Of a DNA stretch of 64,000 nt, positions 62,639 through 64,000 are shown piece by piece. The translations under genes and the position numbers were made by a program. The DNA is taken from NCBI GenBank assembly GCA_017654935.2, contig CM065691.1:34164925-34228924 (forward strand). The letters run 5' to 3'. The DNA comes from Phymorhynchus buccinoides. Taxonomy: Eukaryota; Mollusca; Gastropoda; Neogastropoda; Raphitomidae. The first letter of the stretch is position 1. Each line of letters starts with the position of its first letter. The notes under the pieces were generated by a model, which saw only the letters and a list, made by a program, of their open reading frames with translations, was not told where the DNA came from and searched no databases.

Positions 62639-62775
62639 ATCAGTGACAAAAATCGCATGCAAAAAAAAAAAAAAATTATAATTGGGTGGCGCGCCTCTGG
62701 CTGCGACGCGCTCTCCAGGTGGGAGCAACCCGAATTTCACAGAGACGCCTCTGTGACTATAAAGTACCTAATACC
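62376..62775 (+). mobile_element. tRNA-derived SINE (family U), most complete copy
   Basis: gtagagtggcacagtggtat (A-box-like) and gagttcgaacctgggtgc (B-box-like) give a tRNA-like head. The core ggagtctttcggatgagacg, then gaggtcccgtgtgcccatgc, is shared with 7301 and 35256. The linker has expanded to a run of about 42 C. The 3' part is ctctccaggtgggagcaacc, then gacgcctctgtgactataaa and a ctaata-like tail. Confidence 0.88.
62597..62638. repeat. Poly-C run of about 42 bp
   Basis: A homopolymer inside the SINE at 62376. The poly-Gly frames across it are artefacts. Confidence 0.95.
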
Positions 62776-62859
62776 TAATAAATACTAATACAAGGTCATA
62801 TAAGCAGCCTTTCTCTTAAAATTGATGCTAAAAATAATAAACGATATCAATAGTTAGCA

Positions 62860-63210
62860 TCTATGGCGCTTAATCTTAAAAATAAAAAAAAAGTCCTAAG
62901 CGCTTACAAAATTAATAAGCAAGCATACATAATACGTGGGTGCTCCTGGGAAATTTCAAAAATCCTGCAAGGCAGGGGTCCAGGGGCCGCCCAGTTAACA
63001 ACTTGACTTAAACAATCCTAAAAACAAAGTTACTGGTAAAGGCATGTAAATATTTATCTGTATTAATTTCTTTTATATTCTACACATGCGAGAAACCGAC
63101 AAAACGGTTTATACAAAACGGTTCAATAAAAATAATAAAAAATAACTAGGCTGATCCTATCCATATCCATTTCTAGAGAATGGTAAAATGTTGCTTCTCA
63201 GTGAGATATT
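62860..63210. repeat. Dispersed element fragments
   Basis: cctaagcgcttacaaaatta at 62896 resembles a retroelement 3' end. From 62937 tgggtgctcctgggaaattt, aaaatcctgcaaggcagggg and acttgacttaaacaatccta duplicate the start of 63211-63497. Confidence 0.5.
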
Positions 63211-63497
63211 CATGGGTGCTCCTGGGAAATTTCAAAAATCCTGTAAGGCAGAGGTCCAGTGGCCACTCAGTTAGCAACTTGACTTAAACAATCCTAAAAA
63301 TATAAAGTTCCTGGTAAAGGCATGTAAATATTTATCTGTATTGATTTATTTTATGTTCCACACATGCGAGAAAGCGACAAAACGTTTATAAATACGAAAT
63401 TCGTTGCTTCTCAAATTCTCATAATCCAGCAACGCCAGCTCCAGGCAATGCAAAAATCCTGCATTTCAGGACATCCTGAAAGCAGGAGCACCCATGG
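63211..63497. mobile_element. MITE with CATGGGTGCTCCT ends
   Basis: catgggtgctcctggg at the left is mirrored by aaagcaggagcacccatg at the right. 287 bp. Its head is duplicated at 62937 and a diverged copy is at 35843-36137. Confidence 0.72.
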
Positions 63498-63549
63498 ATA
63501 TTTCAATGCGAAAATTTGATGGAGGTGCTTAAATTACAATTCAGCATTA

Positions 63550-63791
63550 CAGTGGAACCTCCCTTTTAAGACCTCCCATCCCTCCCACATAAGACCTACT
63601 TCTCTGAGACATTGTCCTTCTTTGTAAGTATTACATTGACCTCCCTTGTATTTTGTAAGACCCCTCCCTTATTAGTATAAGACCTCATTTTGAGAGAAAA
63701 TAATGTTTTACGCCCTCTTGGGCCTTTCGGCCATGTGGGGCATAACCTCATTTTGGATGATTTTTGAAGGTCTTATAATGGAGGTTCCATT
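63550..63791. mobile_element. MITE family T, copy 3
   Basis: cagtggaacctcccttttaa at the left (preceded by TA) and aatggaggttccat at the right. It contains gaccttcaaaaatca-like inverted blocks seen in the copy at 16558 and an unrelated cctcttgggcctttcggcc segment. Confidence 0.72.
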
Positions 63792-64000
63792 ATTTTTTCC
63801 CTCATTGAGTCCCCTGCTTTTCCGACTGACCACCATTTTCTTTGTGTGTCTGACTGTCTGTGCTTATCAATACCAGACAGGCTGTACGATCATATTTCAG
63901 GGGAAGTAGCTTCTGGGAAGCTACCAAAGAGAAGAATTTGTTTTTCTCTCCTTTCGTGTGTTGGAAAATTAACGCTTTGGTCTTCTGGCCCCGTCTGTGT

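Overview
This is eukaryotic nuclear DNA from a repeat-rich invertebrate. Two intron-containing protein genes with GT-AG splice sites sit among many short inverted-repeat (MITE-like) elements, tRNA-derived SINEs, degraded non-LTR retrotransposon pieces, very long (GA)n/(CT)n arrays and poly-G runs. This composition suggests a lophotrochozoan, most likely a marine gastropod mollusc. That is an inference from style; no species-diagnostic gene was seen.

Layout. 1-21.4 kb is gene-poor, almost entirely MITEs, SINE copies and simple repeats, with one decayed reverse-transcriptase fragment (13.25-13.51 kb) and a possible signal-peptide first exon at the left edge on the minus strand. 21.4-44.8 kb is one minus-strand gene of 16 coding exons, all reconstructed here with consistent splice sites and phases. 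It encodes a 736-residue CWH43/PGAP2-interacting-protein homologue: a multi-pass membrane half followed by an endonuclease/exonuclease/phosphatase-fold half, a family known for GPI-anchor lipid remodelling. 44.8-49.9 kb is intergenic. 49.98-56.0 kb is a plus-strand gene of three coding exons for a 1306-residue C2H2 zinc-finger protein. 56-64 kb is again non-coding, with a truncated LINE, a full-length tRNA-SINE and MITEs.

The most unusual feature is a pattern that recurs in both genes. Tandem arrays have grown out of exon edges and carry the splice site with them. In the CWH43-like gene the end of exon 13, the whole of exon 9, the end of exon 6 and the start of exon 5 are each repeated in tandem (83, 97, 107 and 91 bp units). 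In the zinc-finger gene the end of coding exon 2 with its donor is repeated about 16 times. For exon 9, five copies each keep acceptor, exon and donor, separated by only 17 nt, too short for an ordinary intron. Other notable structures are a three-level nest of MITEs, a TA-flanked element whose empty site is preserved in a paralogous repeat, and several TTAA-flanked MITE families with similar termini.
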